Below are positions 17,474-26,539 of a DNA stretch of 64,000 nucleotides, in pieces (the stretch's first letter is position 1; every line of letters begins with the position of its first letter). This DNA is from an uncultured Clostridia bacterium (GTDB lineage Bacteria > Bacillota > Clostridia > Christensenellales > UBA1242), in assembly GCA_944349905.1 (NCBI GenBank), contig CALVNR010000005.1, positions 1 through 64,000 of the forward strand, given 5' to 3'. A program made the translations under genes and the position numbers. The notes beneath the pieces were generated by a model. That model saw only the letters and a program-made list of their open reading frames with translations, did no database searches and had not been told where the DNA came from.

Positions 17474-18025
17474 CTATTTAGCAAAAGGCAAACCAAGTGC
17501 CTTTAAGAGAGCTTTTGCTTCTGCGTCAGTTTTTGCAGTAGTAACAAAAGTAATATCAAAACCTCTAATTTTTTCGACTTTTTCATAAACGATTTCTTGG
17601 AATATAAGTTGTTCTTTTATTCCCATAGAGTAATTTCCTTTGCCATCAAAAGATTTATCAGAAATACCTCTAAAGTCTCTTACACGAGGAAGAGCTACAG
17701 CTGTAAGCTTATCAAAGAATTCATACATTCTTTCTCCTCTAAGAGTAACTTTCGCACCAATTTTTTGTCCTTCTCTTAAAGCGAAGTTTGAAATTGATTT
17801 TTTTGCAGTTGTAACAACTGGCTTTTGACCAGAAATTACAGCAAGTTCTTCAACTGCGATGTTAAAGCTTTTTGAGTTACCTTTAACTTCACCAAGTCCC
17901 ATGTTAAGAACGATTTTAACAAGTTTTGGAACTTCGTTGATGTTCTTGTAACCAAATTCTTTAACAAGAGCTGGAACAACTTCTTGCTTGTATTTAGTCA
18001 AAATTCTGTTTTCTTGTTTTTCCAT
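17474..18025 (-). CDS. rplE: 50S ribosomal protein L5
   Basis: L5 binds 5S rRNA and contacts the P-site tRNA. The 183-residue protein shows [67 protein letters not shown] and the C-terminal [24 protein letters not shown]-type site before the ATG; gap of 10 nt to rplX. Confidence 0.97.
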   Translation of the reverse strand: MEKQENRILTKYKQEVVPALVKEFGYKNINEVPKLVKIVLNMGLGEVKGNSKSFNIAVEELAVISGQKPVVTTAKKSISNFALREGQKIGAKVTLRGERMYEFFDKLTAVALPRVRDFRGISDKSFDGKGNYSMGIKEQLIFQEIVYEKVEKIRGFDITFVTTAKTDAEAKALLKALGLPFAK

Positions 18026-18034
18026 ACTTAACTC

Positions 18035-18502
18035 CTACTTAGTTTTCTTTGCAGTTTCCGACTTTTTTGTTGTTTTTGTTGTAGAAGATTTTGTTGCTGT
18101 TTTCTTTTCAGCAGTTTTAACTTGACTTGCAACTTCTTCTTTCTTTACAACTTTTTTAGCTTCTTTTTTTGCTTGCTTAACAAATTCTTTATCAAGAGAA
18201 GCGCCACATTTTTTGCAAACGCGCACTTTTTTGCCATCAATTTCTTTATGAGCAACTCTTGTAGCTTTATTGCAAACTGGGCAAACTACCAAAACATTTG
18301 AAGCATCAATAGGAGCAGTTTTCTTTACAATTCCGCCTTTGTCTTGTTGAGACTTTGGTTTTTGATGTTTTGTTACAATGTTTACATTGTCAACTAAAAC
18401 TTTGTTTTTATCAGAGTAAACTGCATCAACTTTACCAGTTTTACCTTTGTCTTTTCCAGTGATAACTAAAACTGTATCACCCTTCTTAATTGTCATCTTC
18501 AT
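18035..18502 (-). CDS. rplX: 50S ribosomal protein L24 with C-terminal extension
   Basis: L24 is an early 50S assembly initiator. The KOW part (KKGDTVLVITGKDKGKTGKV) and the C-terminal zinc ribbon (CPVC ... CKKCG) are normal. After CKKCG comes an extra tail of about 55 residues, almost all Lys, Ala, Thr, Val, Ser and Glu, giving 155 residues against the usual ~103. ATG at 18502 is 6 nt after GGAG. The tail resembles disordered basic RNA-binding extensions; no frameshift is needed to explain it. Confidence 0.95.
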   Translation of the reverse strand: MKMTIKKGDTVLVITGKDKGKTGKVDAVYSDKNKVLVDNVNIVTKHQKPKSQQDKGGIVKKTAPIDASNVLVVCPVCNKATRVAHKEIDGKKVRVCKKCGASLDKEFVKQAKKEAKKVVKKEEVASQVKTAEKKTATKSSTTKTTKKSETAKKTK

Positions 18503-18514
18503 AGTTTGCTCCTT

Positions 18515-18883
18515 TTAAATTACGTCTGGGGCAAGAGAGATAATTTTCATATATCCTCTGTCACGCAATTCTCTGGCGATTGGCCCAAACACACGAGTAC
18601 CTTTTGGTTGTTTTTGGTTGTCAATAATAACAGCGGCATTTTCATCAAATCTGATGTGAGAACCGTCTGCTCTGCGAAGTCCTTTTGAAGTACGAACGAT
18701 AACAGCCTTAACAACATCACCTTTTTTAACAGTTCCACCTGGAATAGCTTTTTTAACAGAAGCAACAATAACATCACCAATGTTTCCACTTCTTCTAAAA
18801 GAGCCACCAAGTACTCTGATACACATGATTTCTTTTGCACCAGTGTTATCAGCAACTTTGAGTCTTGTTTGTGGTTGAATCAT
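18515..18883 (-). CDS. rplN: 50S ribosomal protein L14
   Basis: The 122-residue L14 forms part of the 30S-50S interface. It begins [20 protein letters not shown] and contains [32 protein letters not shown] and [20 protein letters not shown]. Length and motifs are fully standard. A GGAGG site precedes the start. Confidence 0.98.
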   Translation of the reverse strand: MIQPQTRLKVADNTGAKEIMCIRVLGGSFRRSGNIGDVIVASVKKAIPGGTVKKGDVVKAVIVRTSKGLRRADGSHIRFDENAAVIIDNQKQPKGTRVFGPIARELRDRGYMKIISLAPDVI

Positions 18884-18892
18884 ATTCCCTCC

Positions 18893-19156
18893 TTACTTCG
18901 CTTTTTCAACGATTTCAACAACTCTGAAATACTTATCTTTGCTAAGTGGACGAGTTTCCATAATTTTTACAATATCGCCAACTCTGCATTCGTTAAGTTC
19001 ATCGTGAGCTTTGAATGTTTTTGATTTTTGAACGACTTTTTTATAAATAGGGCTTTTAACTCTTGAAACAATTTTTACAACAACAGTTTTGTCCATTTTG
19101 CCTGCGCTAACAACTTCGCCCTGTCTTGTTATTCTACGATTTCTATTTTGTTCCAT
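18893..19156 (-). CDS. rpsQ: 30S ribosomal protein S17
   Basis: An OB-fold primary 16S rRNA binder, 87 residues from ATG at 19156. It shows [39 protein letters not shown] and [26 protein letters not shown] lies 5 nt before this ATG; a longer in-frame start at 19177 lacks a good site. It overlaps the end of rpmC by 14 nt, implying coupled translation. Confidence 0.96.
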   Translation of the reverse strand: MEQNRNRRITRQGEVVSAGKMDKTVVVKIVSRVKSPIYKKVVQKSKTFKAHDELNECRVGDIVKIMETRPLSKDKYFRVVEIVEKAK

Positions 19157-19361
19157 GGTTTCCTCCCTGTTCGGCAATTTCTTTTTCTCTTATAACAGTT
19201 TTTACTCTTGCAATATCTTTTTTAATATTATGAATTGCCATTGGGTTTGCAAGAGATCTAGTAGCGTGAGAGAAACGAAGATTAAATAATTCAGAATTAA
19301 GTTCTTTAAGCTTAGCGTTTAACTCAGCAACTGTAAGAGTCTTGATATCATTAATTTTCAT
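19143..19361 (-). CDS. rpmC: 50S ribosomal protein L29
   Basis: L29 lies at the peptide exit tunnel and helps dock signal recognition particle. The 72-residue two-helix protein shows [39 protein letters not shown] and [11 protein letters not shown]. Its start overlaps the rplP end by 11 nt. Confidence 0.96.
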   Translation of the reverse strand: MKINDIKTLTVAELNAKLKELNSELFNLRFSHATRSLANPMAIHNIKKDIARVKTVIREKEIAEQGGNHGTK

Positions 19362-19788
19362 CTTTCACACCACCTTTATCTTCTTCTTTCTTCACAAACT
19401 TAACTTTGCAAGGAAGTTTGTGTCCAGCAAGTCTAAGTGCTTCTTTTGCGATTTCTTCGCTAACTCCTTCAATTTCAAATAAAACTCTTCCTGGTTTAAC
19501 AACAGCAACCCAGAATTCAGGAGAACCTTTACCAGAACCCATACGAGTTTCAGCAGGTTTTTTAGTAACAGGTTTGTCAGGGAAAATCTTAATCCAAACT
19601 TTACCACCACGTTTAATGTATCTTGTCATAGCAATACGAGCAGCTTCAATTTGGTTAGACTTAATCCAGCATGGTTCAGTAGCCATCATTCCATAAGTTC
19701 CATAACTTACAGTGTTACCTCTCATAGCTTTTCCTGTCATTCTACCTCTAAAAACTTTTCTTCTTTTTACTCTCTTAGGCATCAACAT
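19351..19788 (-). CDS. rplP: 50S ribosomal protein L16
   Basis: L16 organises the A-site region of the 50S subunit. The 145-residue protein shows [60 protein letters not shown] and [20 protein letters not shown]. The first ATG (19788) is 9 nt after AGGAGG and shares a base with the rpsC stop; the second ATG two codons on is less well placed. Confidence 0.96.
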   Translation of the reverse strand: MLMPKRVKRRKVFRGRMTGKAMRGNTVSYGTYGMMATEPCWIKSNQIEAARIAMTRYIKRGGKVWIKIFPDKPVTKKPAETRMGSGKGSPEFWVAVVKPGRVLFEIEGVSEEIAKEALRLAGHKLPCKVKFVKKEEDKGGVKDEN

Positions 19789-20459
19789 TATTCTTGTCCT
19801 CCTTTTTTATCAGACGACTTGTTGCCAAGAATTTCACCTTTGTAAATCCAACATTTAACACCGATTTTACCAATCATTGTGTAAGCAGCTGTTTCACCAT
19901 AGTCAATGTCTGCTCTAAGAGTATGAAGTGGAACAGAACCTCTAAATTGTTTTTCTGTTTGAGCTTTTTCGTTTGCTTTTAACAAAACGCCACTAACTTG
20001 AACTTTACAGCCCTTAGCTCCTGCTTTCATAACTCTTTCAATAGCTTGTTTTAATGCTCTTTTTGCAGCAACTCTTTTTTCAATTTGTTGAGCAATGCTT
20101 TCTGCAACAAGTTGAGCATCAAGGTCAGGTTTTTTGATTTCCTTAACATTAACTACCAAAAGTTTTACTGGTCTGATTAATTTTGAAATTTCTTTTTTAA
20201 TGTTTTCAATTCCTGCACCTTTAGTTCCAATTATCATACCAGGTTTAGCAGTGAAAACATTAACTACAAGTTTGCTTTCTGTTCTTTCAATTGTAACTTT
20301 TGAAATAGAGCAAGCTTTGTATTTTTTCATAATGAAGTTTTTAACATCTTGGTCTTCTTTCAAATTGATAGCAAAAGTTTTCTTATCTGCATACCAAGTT
20401 GAATTCCAATCTTTGTTAATTCCAACTCTAAGTCCTATTGGACTAACCTTTTGTCCCAT
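19788..20459 (-). CDS. rpsC: 30S ribosomal protein S3
   Basis: S3 forms the mRNA entry channel. The 223-residue protein begins [20 protein letters not shown], has a KH domain with the [18 protein letters not shown] loop, and the C-terminal [20 protein letters not shown] and [12 protein letters not shown]. It starts 1 nt after rplV. Confidence 0.97.
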   Translation of the reverse strand: MGQKVSPIGLRVGINKDWNSTWYADKKTFAINLKEDQDVKNFIMKKYKACSISKVTIERTESKLVVNVFTAKPGMIIGTKGAGIENIKKEISKLIRPVKLLVVNVKEIKKPDLDAQLVAESIAQQIEKRVAAKRALKQAIERVMKAGAKGCKVQVSGVLLKANEKAQTEKQFRGSVPLHTLRADIDYGETAAYTMIGKIGVKCWIYKGEILGNKSSDKKGGQE

Positions 20460-20460
20460 T

Positions 20461-20853
20461 TTAGCCTCCTACCACTTCATCAAGCACAATTGTGATATGT
20501 GAAGATTTTTTGAGAATTCTGTCTGCTCTTCCTCTTGCTCTATAAGCGATTCTTTTAAGAAGTGGACCGCTTGTAACATAAGCTTCGGCAACAAACAATG
20601 TTTCAACATTTTTTCCTTGATTGTTTTCAGCGTTTGCAATTGCACTTTTTAAAACATTCAAGCTTTCCTCAGCACCTTTGTCAGGCATATTTTCAAGGAT
20701 AGCAACAGCTTCTTGCGCTTTTTTGCCACGAATAAGGTCAAGGACAATGCGAATCTTTGATGGACTCATTCTAATGTATTTTGCAACAGCAAAAGGTCTT
20801 TTATCTTTGTTTTCTGCACGCTTTTGCGCTTTTTGTCTAATTCTTGTAGCCAT
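20461..20853 (-). CDS. rplV: 50S ribosomal protein L22
   Basis: L22 lines the exit tunnel and contributes to macrolide sensitivity. The core shows YIRMSPSKIRIVLDLIRGK, AVAILENMPDKGA, SAIANAENN and the C-terminal RARGRADRILKKSSHITIVL. About 17 basic residues precede the normal N-terminus (130 residues in total against ~113 in Bacillus). Confidence 0.96.
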   Translation of the reverse strand: MATRIRQKAQKRAENKDKRPFAVAKYIRMSPSKIRIVLDLIRGKKAQEAVAILENMPDKGAEESLNVLKSAIANAENNQGKNVETLFVAEAYVTSGPLLKRIAYRARGRADRILKKSSHITIVLDEVVGG

Positions 20854-20863
20854 TATTCACCTC

Positions 20864-21151
20864 TTATTTGCCCGCTTTTTTAGCGACTGCCGACTTTTTG
20901 ATATGTCCCTTATAAGTTCTAGTTGGAGAGAATTCTCCAAGTTTATGTCCTACCATATCAGCAGTACAATATACAGGGACATGTTTTTTACCATTGTGTA
21001 CTGCAAATGTAAATCCTACAAAATCAGGATAAATTGTAGATGATCTTGACCAAGTTTTAATAGGTTTTTTAACCCCAGACTCTTGCATTTGAGCCACTTT
21101 CTTTACCAAACTTGGATGAACATAAGGTTTTTTATAAGATGATTTGCTCAT
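20864..21151 (-). CDS. rpsS: 30S ribosomal protein S19
   Basis: A 30S head protein that pairs with S13. The 95-residue protein shows [53 protein letters not shown] and [20 protein letters not shown]. Entirely standard. Confidence 0.97.
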   Translation of the reverse strand: MSKSSYKKPYVHPSLVKKVAQMQESGVKKPIKTWSRSSTIYPDFVGFTFAVHNGKKHVPVYCTADMVGHKLGEFSPTRTYKGHIKKSAVAKKAGK

Positions 21152-21162
21152 AACATTCTCTC

Positions 21163-21990
21163 CTAATTTATTCTCTTAACCATTAAGCGGTTAGAGCGAT
21201 TTTTTCTCTTTCTAGTTTTATAACCAAGAGCAGGTTTACCCCAAGGAGTAACAGGTGAAGCCATACCAACAGGACTCTTACCTTCACCACCACCGTGCTT
21301 GTGGTCATTAGGGTTCATCGCAACACCACGAACTGATGGACGAACTCCCATGTGTCTTTTTCTTCCAGCTTTACCAAGAGAAACAAGTTCGTGGTCAAGA
21401 TTACCAACTGTTCCGATAGTAGCTCTGCAAGTAAGAAGAACTTTTCTCATTTCACCAGAAGGAAGTCTTAATGTAGCATACTTGCCTTCTTTTGCCATAA
21501 GTTGAACTTCACTTCCAGCACTTCTAGCAAGTTGTCCACCTTTTTTAGGTTGAAGTTCAATATTATGAACCATTGTACCAACTGGAATAGAAGCAAGTGG
21601 AAGGTTATTTCCAACTTTAATATCAACATTTTCACCACTCATAACGATGTCGCCATCTTTAAGACCAAGTGGAGCAATAATGTATCTTTTTTCACCATCA
21701 GCATAGCTTAACAATGCAATGTAAGCCGTTCTGTTTGGGTCGTATTCAATTCCAACAACTTTTGCAGGAATATTGTCTTTATTTCTTTTAAAATCAATGA
21801 TACGATATTTTTGTCTGTTTCCACCACCTTGGTGACGAACAGTAACTTTTCCTTGTGAATTTCTTCCAGCATTTTTAACCTTTTTAGCAAGAAGAGATTT
21901 TTCAGGAGTTTTCTTTGTAATTTCTTCATAGGAAGAGGTTGTATAGAATCTTCTTCCAGCAGAAGTAGGTCTATGAATTTTGATTGCCAT
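21163..21990 (-). CDS. rplB: 50S ribosomal protein L2
   Basis: L2 is essential for peptidyl-transferase centre assembly. The 275-residue protein shows [54 protein letters not shown] and [20 protein letters not shown] with the conserved His that lies near the active centre. The basic C-terminus is standard. Confidence 0.98.
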   Translation of the reverse strand: MAIKIHRPTSAGRRFYTTSSYEEITKKTPEKSLLAKKVKNAGRNSQGKVTVRHQGGGNRQKYRIIDFKRNKDNIPAKVVGIEYDPNRTAYIALLSYADGEKRYIIAPLGLKDGDIVMSGENVDIKVGNNLPLASIPVGTMVHNIELQPKKGGQLARSAGSEVQLMAKEGKYATLRLPSGEMRKVLLTCRATIGTVGNLDHELVSLGKAGRKRHMGVRPSVRGVAMNPNDHKHGGGEGKSPVGMASPVTPWGKPALGYKTRKRKNRSNRLMVKRIN

Positions 21991-22006
21991 TATAGTCTCC
22001 TCCTAA

Positions 22007-22309
22007 TTAGTTCAAACTGTCAAAGAACGCAATTGTTTTAGAATCTTTTGTAAGTGATACAATAGCTTTTTTGTAATCACTTGTTCTTCCTTCCGTTCTT
22101 CCAGATTTTGTATTTTGAAACTTTTTGTGTCCTTTAACATTGATTGTGTTTACTTTTTCAACTTTAACGCCAAAAAGTTCTTCGACTGCTTTTTTTATTT
22201 CAATTTTGCCAGCGTTTTTGTTTACAAGGAAAGTGTAAACTTTATTTTGGATGCCAGCAAAACTTTTCTCAGAGAGAATAGGTTTGATAATAATTTTTTG
22301 TGCTTCCAT
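22007..22309 (-). CDS. rplW: 50S ribosomal protein L23
   Basis: L23 is at the tunnel exit and is the docking site for trigger factor and SRP. The 100-residue protein shows [34 protein letters not shown] and [18 protein letters not shown]. Its ATG shares a base with the rplD stop (TAATG-type junction). Confidence 0.96.
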   Translation of the reverse strand: MEAQKIIIKPILSEKSFAGIQNKVYTFLVNKNAGKIEIKKAVEELFGVKVEKVNTINVKGHKKFQNTKSGRTEGRTSDYKKAIVSLTKDSKTIAFFDSLN

Positions 22310-22935
22310 TATTCTGCGTACGCCTCCTCAATAGATTTTATAGCTGACTGTGTCATAACGATGTTTTTGCTTGAAACAACATCGTAAGTGTTAAGTCTTG
22401 CAATTTCTTCAACATCAAGAGTTGGAATATTTGCACATGATTTAACAATATTGCTATCATTTTTGTCATTAACAACAAGAGTATTGCCGTTAAATTTGAA
22501 TGCATTTACAAATGCTTGTGCATTTTTAGTTTTAGCGCTATCAAAAGCGAAAGTATCAATGATTGTAACTTCGTTTTGTCTAATTTTTTGACTTAAAGCG
22601 CTAAGAAGAGCAAGTCTTTTCTTTTGTTTGTTAACTTTCTTAGAAAAGTCTCTTGGTTTTGGAGCAAATACAACTCCACCACCAGTCCATTGTGGACCTT
22701 TTGTAGAACCTTGTCTTGCACGACCAGTTCCTTTTTGTCTCCAAGGTTTTTTAGCATGACCTCTTACTTCACTTCTTGTAAGAGTAGATTTTGTACCTTG
22801 TCTTTGATTTGCATTATAAGCTACAACAACTTCATGAATAAGAGGTTCGTTGTATTCAACTGCGAAAAGGTCATCTGAAAGATTTACAGAGCCAACTTCC
22901 TCAGCCATCATATTATAAACTTTAACTTTTGCCAT
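22309..22935 (-). CDS. rplD: 50S ribosomal protein L4
   Basis: L4 reaches into the exit tunnel; in gamma-proteobacteria it also represses the S10 operon through the leader RNA. The 208-residue protein shows [40 protein letters not shown] and [12 protein letters not shown]. The C-terminal half is more divergent but collinear. It is the candidate autoregulator for the structured leader at 23913-24136 (inference). Confidence 0.97.
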   Translation of the reverse strand: MAKVKVYNMMAEEVGSVNLSDDLFAVEYNEPLIHEVVVAYNANQRQGTKSTLTRSEVRGHAKKPWRQKGTGRARQGSTKGPQWTGGGVVFAPKPRDFSKKVNKQKKRLALLSALSQKIRQNEVTIIDTFAFDSAKTKNAQAFVNAFKFNGNTLVVNDKNDSNIVKSCANIPTLDVEEIARLNTYDVVSSKNIVMTQSAIKSIEEAYAE

Positions 22936-22946
22936 GACCTTCTCCT

Positions 22947-23585
22947 TTATTTACTAACCTTTTTTGCTTCTCTTATTGTAACGATTGAGCCCTTAGGACC
23001 AGGAACGCATCCTTTAACTAAAAGAATATTTCTTTCGCTATCAACCTTAACAATTTCAAGATTTTGCATTGTAACTCTTTCAACACCATAATGACCAGGC
23101 ATGTGTTTGTTTTTAAACACTCTTGATGGAGTAGAGTTTGCACCCATAGAGCCGACTTCTCTATGAACAGGTCCAGTTCCGTGTGTCATTTTAAGTCTGT
23201 GAGCGTTCCATCTTTGGATAACACCTGTAAACCCACGACCTCTTGTAGTTCCGCTAACATCAACTTTATCTCCTTCTGCGAAGATGTCTGCTTTAATCTC
23301 TTGACCGAGATTATATTCACTACTGTTATCAAATTTAAGTTCTTTAACCAATCTGTAAGTTTCAACACCAGCTTTTTTGAAAGCTCCAGTTCTTGGTTTG
23401 TTTACTCTGTGTGCCTTTTGTTTGTCAAAAGCAACAACAACTGCACTGTAACCGTCTTTTTCATCGTTCTTAACTTGAACAACAGGGCAAGGACCAGCCT
23501 CAACAACTGTAACAGGGATTACAAGCCCATCTGGAGTGAAGACTTGTGTCATACCCAATTTTTTGCCAATAATTGCTTTTTTCAT
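22947..23585 (-). CDS. rplC: 50S ribosomal protein L3
   Basis: L3 is a 23S assembly initiator reaching towards the peptidyl-transferase centre. The 212-residue protein shows IIGKKLGMTQVFTPDGLVIP, VSGTTRGRGFTGVIQRWN, MTHGTGPVHREVGSMGANST and VKGCVPGPKGSIVTIR. GGAGG lies 11 nt before the ATG, slightly far for this operon. Confidence 0.97.
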   Translation of the reverse strand: MKKAIIGKKLGMTQVFTPDGLVIPVTVVEAGPCPVVQVKNDEKDGYSAVVVAFDKQKAHRVNKPRTGAFKKAGVETYRLVKELKFDNSSEYNLGQEIKADIFAEGDKVDVSGTTRGRGFTGVIQRWNAHRLKMTHGTGPVHREVGSMGANSTPSRVFKNKHMPGHYGVERVTMQNLEIVKVDSERNILLVKGCVPGPKGSIVTIREAKKVSK

Positions 23586-23603
23586 AAAAATGTCTTCCTC
23601 CTA

Positions 23604-23912
23604 TTATAATTTGATTTTGATATCAACGCCAGCAGGCAAATCTATCTTCATTAGAGCGTCAACTGCTTTTGAAGATGGTGAATAGATATCAATAAGTCTT
23701 TTGTGAGTTCTTGACTCAAATTGTTCACGACTATCTTTGTCTTTGTGTGGTGAACGGATAACTGTAACCACTTCTTTATCAGTAGGAAGTGGAATAGGGC
23801 CAGCGACTTTTGCACCAAACTTTTCAGCTGTATCAATTATTCTTTTGCAAGCTTCATCAATCAAAGCATGTTCAAAGGCCTTTAATTTAATTCTAATTAC
23901 TTGTGTTGCCAT
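23604..23912 (-). CDS. rpsJ: 30S ribosomal protein S10
   Basis: The first gene of the operon. S10 is a 30S head protein and the NusE partner in transcription antitermination. The 102-residue protein shows [40 protein letters not shown] and [25 protein letters not shown] precedes the ATG. The leader upstream is about 220 nt long. Confidence 0.97.
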   Translation of the reverse strand: MATQVIRIKLKAFEHALIDEACKRIIDTAEKFGAKVAGPIPLPTDKEVVTVIRSPHKDKDSREQFESRTHKRLIDIYSPSSKAVDALMKIDLPAGVDIKIKL

Positions 23913-24136
23913 TAAATATATACCTCCCGTAATAGCATAACCAATCTAATCACTCGCGTTAAATGAACATTGTATATTGTGTTACACTTGCCCGCGTGTA
24001 TCTCGCTGTGAGAGATTAAAAAATGTGATTTTAATTGGTCGCCCGCAGTCTTAAATTGCCGCGGACTTGTCCACATGAATTCTCTTTGATTGCCGGTAAT
24101 CAAAGTAACCTCATGTTTCAACCCATAATTCACAGC
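23913..24136 (-). promoter_or_regulatory. Structured leader of the S10 operon
   Basis: The roughly 220-nt untranslated leader (minus strand) contains three stem-loops: CTTTGATT/AATCAAAG (24084-24105, 6-nt loop), GTCCGC/GCGGGC (24041-24066) and ATCTC/GAGAT (24000-24016). It is GC-richer than nearby intergenic DNA. It is not followed by a clear terminator. Position and length fit a ribosomal-protein autoregulatory leader; which protein binds is not shown. Confidence 0.6.
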
Positions 24137-24142
24137 ATATGC

Positions 24143-24171
24143 ATTGTAACAAATATGGAATATTTTGTCAA
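24143..24171 (-). promoter_or_regulatory. Promoter of the S10-spc-alpha operon
   Basis: On the minus strand, TTGACA (24166-24171), a 17-bp spacer and TACAAT (24143-24148): perfect -35, 5/6 match at -10. Confidence 0.9.
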
Positions 24172-24203
24172 GCATTTTTTTAAAAAAATATTTAAGATTT
24201 TTA

Positions 24204-24246
24204 CAACAAAAAAACCGACGCAACTAATAAAAGCCACGTAGGTTTT
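24204..24246 (-). terminator. Terminator after recO
   Basis: On the minus strand, AAAACC-T-ACG pairs with CGT-C-GGTTTT around a 16-nt loop (one mismatch), then seven T. It separates the recO unit from the S10 promoter. Confidence 0.65.
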
Positions 24247-24349
24247 AAATCTATCTATAAAAGTTTTTATGATTGCATATATAATGAAAATATTTTTTAT
24301 GTAAATATATGATATTAATAATAATAGTCATATTTTAAAATTTGAATTA

Positions 24350-25063
24350 TTAATTTATCTTTAATATTTTTAAACCAGCTCTCCACTCTAAGTTTAAAGC
24401 AAGTATTTTTAAAATTTCTTTTTCTGTGTTATTTACAAGACAAAGGGTTTTCAACTTATCATAATCACAATCTTTTAATAATTGAAGAGATTTATAAGCT
24501 TCAAATCCAACTTTAAAAGAATTTTCAGTTTTGCAATTTGGACAGACAAAACTTCCTTTATTTAAATCAAAATAAACTATTTTTAAAGTAGCATCACAAG
24601 ATGAACATTTTTCAAAAACAAAAGAATATCCCATAATTTCCGTTATTTTCAATAAAAATTTATCAAAAACGTAATATTTTTTAACATTTTCATAACATAT
24701 CGTTTTTAAAGCTTTCAAAAGTTCTATAAAAATAAAGCTATCACTTTGATCCGTCGCCACACTTTTAATTAAATCTAAAATCGCACAACCTTCATAAAAC
24801 TTATCAATATCTTTTGTTAAATCATAAAAATTATCAATTATTTCTACCTGTGTTACAATGTTATTGCCCTTTGTGTTTTCAATTATAAACTCTCCAAAGC
24901 AAAAAGGCTCTTTTGCCATTTTTAGTTTTGCTTTACTATCCCTTACGCTTTTCATTGACACAGCAAGTCTACCTTCTTCCAATGTGAATAAGTCAACAAG
25001 CTTATCCTTTTCTTTGTAATTAATATTACCTAAAACAATTGCTTTTGTTTTTATTGTAGCCAT
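24350..25063 (-). CDS. recO: DNA repair protein RecO
   Basis: RecO loads RecA onto SSB-coated single-stranded DNA with RecR. The 237-residue protein has an N-terminal OB fold (KTKAIVLGNINYKEKDKLVD, LFTLEEGRLAVS), a helical middle and a zinc ribbon with two Cys pairs (CSSC, CPNC). Length is typical. The start at 25063 is 3 nt after the stop of a small upstream ORF, so the two are probably co-translated. Confidence 0.93.
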   Translation of the reverse strand: MATIKTKAIVLGNINYKEKDKLVDLFTLEEGRLAVSMKSVRDSKAKLKMAKEPFCFGEFIIENTKGNNIVTQVEIIDNFYDLTKDIDKFYEGCAILDLIKSVATDQSDSFIFIELLKALKTICYENVKKYYVFDKFLLKITEIMGYSFVFEKCSSCDATLKIVYFDLNKGSFVCPNCKTENSFKVGFEAYKSLQLLKDCDYDKLKTLCLVNNTEKEILKILALNLEWRAGLKILKIN

Positions 25064-25066
25064 AAA

Positions 25067-25225
25067 TTAAAACTCTCTTTCTGTTTCAAATCTTTTTTCT
25101 AGAATATCAGCTTTACAAAGACTGTCAACGGAGTGTCTTAACAATTGCAAATCTCTCCCATCGCTTAATTCGTAAGCAAGCATGAATAAGTTTGCTTCAT
25201 TTTTAAGTTTTCTTATTTTATCCAT
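25067..25225 (-). CDS. Small unknown protein upstream of recO
   Basis: A 52-residue ORF beginning MDKIRKLKNEANLFMLAYEL and ending RFETEREF. GGAGG lies 7 nt before the ATG, and the stop is 3 nt before recO, so it looks genuinely translated. It is predicted helical, charged and soluble, with no membrane segment. Bacilli also carry a small gene (yqzL) before recO, but I see no clear sequence match to it. Function is unknown. Confidence 0.65.
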   Translation of the reverse strand: MDKIRKLKNEANLFMLAYELSDGRDLQLLRHSVDSLCKADILEKRFETEREF

Positions 25226-25262
25226 ATCCAGTCCTCCTTTACAATTCTAGTATGAGCAATTT

Positions 25263-25296
25263 AAATAAAAAAAGCAAACAATTTTTGATGTTTGCT
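25263..25296 (-). terminator. Terminator after the glycosyltransferase gene
   Basis: Stem AGCAAACA/TGTTTGCT (25273-25296, 8-nt loop), followed on the minus strand by seven T, A and three T. Confidence 0.78.
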
Positions 25297-25403
25297 AAAA
25301 AATATTTATCTGTTTATTTTACTTTTTTTTTCAAAATTTAACAAAAAATGGTTGTTTTTTGCTTATTTTTCTTAATTTTTTCTATATTTTTTAAAATAAA
25401 CAA

Positions 25404-26492
25404 TCAATCTTTTGTCTTTAATAATTTTTCAAATACAGTTTTATTTGACAGTAATCTATCGTTTTTTTCATATTTTAATGCTTCATTTATATTACTCAAT
25501 GCCTTAGCATAATTTCCCAAATTATAATAACAAATAGAAAGATAGTCATAAGGCAACTCACCCCAGCACTTAGGGTCAGACATATAACTTAAATATCTTG
25601 AAGATATTTTCAACATTTGTTCAAAAAAGACAGATGCCATTAAATAATTACTTTTCTCATAATAAAACAGACCAAGCTCAAAATATGGTTCTCTTATATA
25701 ATCAGCTTCTAAAAGTGATTTTAACAAATATTCTTCTTCTTTTTCGTTCTCACCTTTCTGCTTATAACAAAAAGCAATAAACCGATAACTAGCACTTCTT
25801 TCATCTTTCCATGTGGCGTTGGGCATGTTTAAATGCTTATTTAATGTTTCTATCGCTTGATCATACTTACCATGAAACATATATTCTCTACCCAAATAAT
25901 GCATATTTCTATCATTTGTTGGATCTTCTTTTACAGAAATTTCTAAAAGTGGCAAATATGAACCTCTTGATTTTGTATTGTCAGCTTTATGATATAGTCT
26001 AAGTTGTGGCAAATCTATCGTTTTGTAATAATCATTTGTTAATGGCATTAAAATTTCGTGAACAGGATTTACCCACTTAAACATTTTATTTTTATGAATT
26101 TTATCTGCCATGAAAACTATTCCCTCACTTCCATCAGGATTAAAATTCCATGTATAACGATATCTAACCCTTCCAATATCATCTTGCCAATTTTCTTTTA
26201 AAATTTTTGCCCAACCTTTTTCAAAAAATTCATCCATGTCAACACATACACAAATTTCTGCATCATCTGGAATAAACTCTAAATTATCGTTCCTTGCCAC
26301 ATCAAATCTAAAATTATTATATTTCTTTTGATATACAGAAACTCCCAATTCTTTAAGCCTTTCAACTGTTCCATCACTGCTTCCAGTATCTAGAACGCAC
26401 ATATAATCAGCTTCTTTTGCACTTTCAACCCAACGGTCTACAAATTTTATTTCATTTTTCGCTATAGTATAAATACAAATTTTCTTTTCCAT
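25404..26492 (-). CDS. Family 2 glycosyltransferase with TPR-like C-terminus
   Basis: A 362-residue cytoplasmic glycosyltransferase. The N-terminal GT-A domain shows ICIYTIAKNEIKFVDRWVES, LDTGSSDGT and the metal-binding VDMDEFF. From about residue 200 it has helical repeats of TPR type (YLGREYMFHGKYDQAIETL, YDYLSICYYNLGNYAKAL). This architecture is found in SunS-like and other transferases acting on peptides or sugars; the acceptor is not identifiable. No Shine-Dalgarno is visible before ATG 26492; a TATTTT sits 6 nt upstream inside an inverted repeat (26495-26527). Confidence 0.85.
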   Translation of the reverse strand: MEKKICIYTIAKNEIKFVDRWVESAKEADYMCVLDTGSSDGTVERLKELGVSVYQKKYNNFRFDVARNDNLEFIPDDAEICVCVDMDEFFEKGWAKILKENWQDDIGRVRYRYTWNFNPDGSEGIVFMADKIHKNKMFKWVNPVHEILMPLTNDYYKTIDLPQLRLYHKADNTKSRGSYLPLLEISVKEDPTNDRNMHYLGREYMFHGKYDQAIETLNKHLNMPNATWKDERSASYRFIAFCYKQKGENEKEEEYLLKSLLEADYIREPYFELGLFYYEKSNYLMASVFFEQMLKISSRYLSYMSDPKCWGELPYDYLSICYYNLGNYAKALSNINEALKYEKNDRLLSNKTVFEKLLKTKD

Positions 26493-26494
26493 AT

Positions 26495-26527
26495 TAACAA
26501 AATATGTAAATATATTAAATTTTGTTA
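26495..26527. promoter_or_regulatory. Inverted repeat at the glycosyltransferase start
   Basis: TAACAAAAT (26495-26503) and ATTTTGTTA (26519-26527) are perfect 9-bp arms with a 15-nt loop, 2 nt from the start codon and overlapping the possible -10. It could be an operator or an mRNA hairpin; no T run follows it on the minus strand. Confidence 0.4.
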
Positions 26528-26539
26528 GTTATTTTATTA

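Noticed and set aside
23912..24223. A 103-codon minus-strand ORF in front of rpsJ
   Set aside because: It covers the S10 promoter and leader hairpins, starts upstream of the promoter and has no SD or recognisable protein features.
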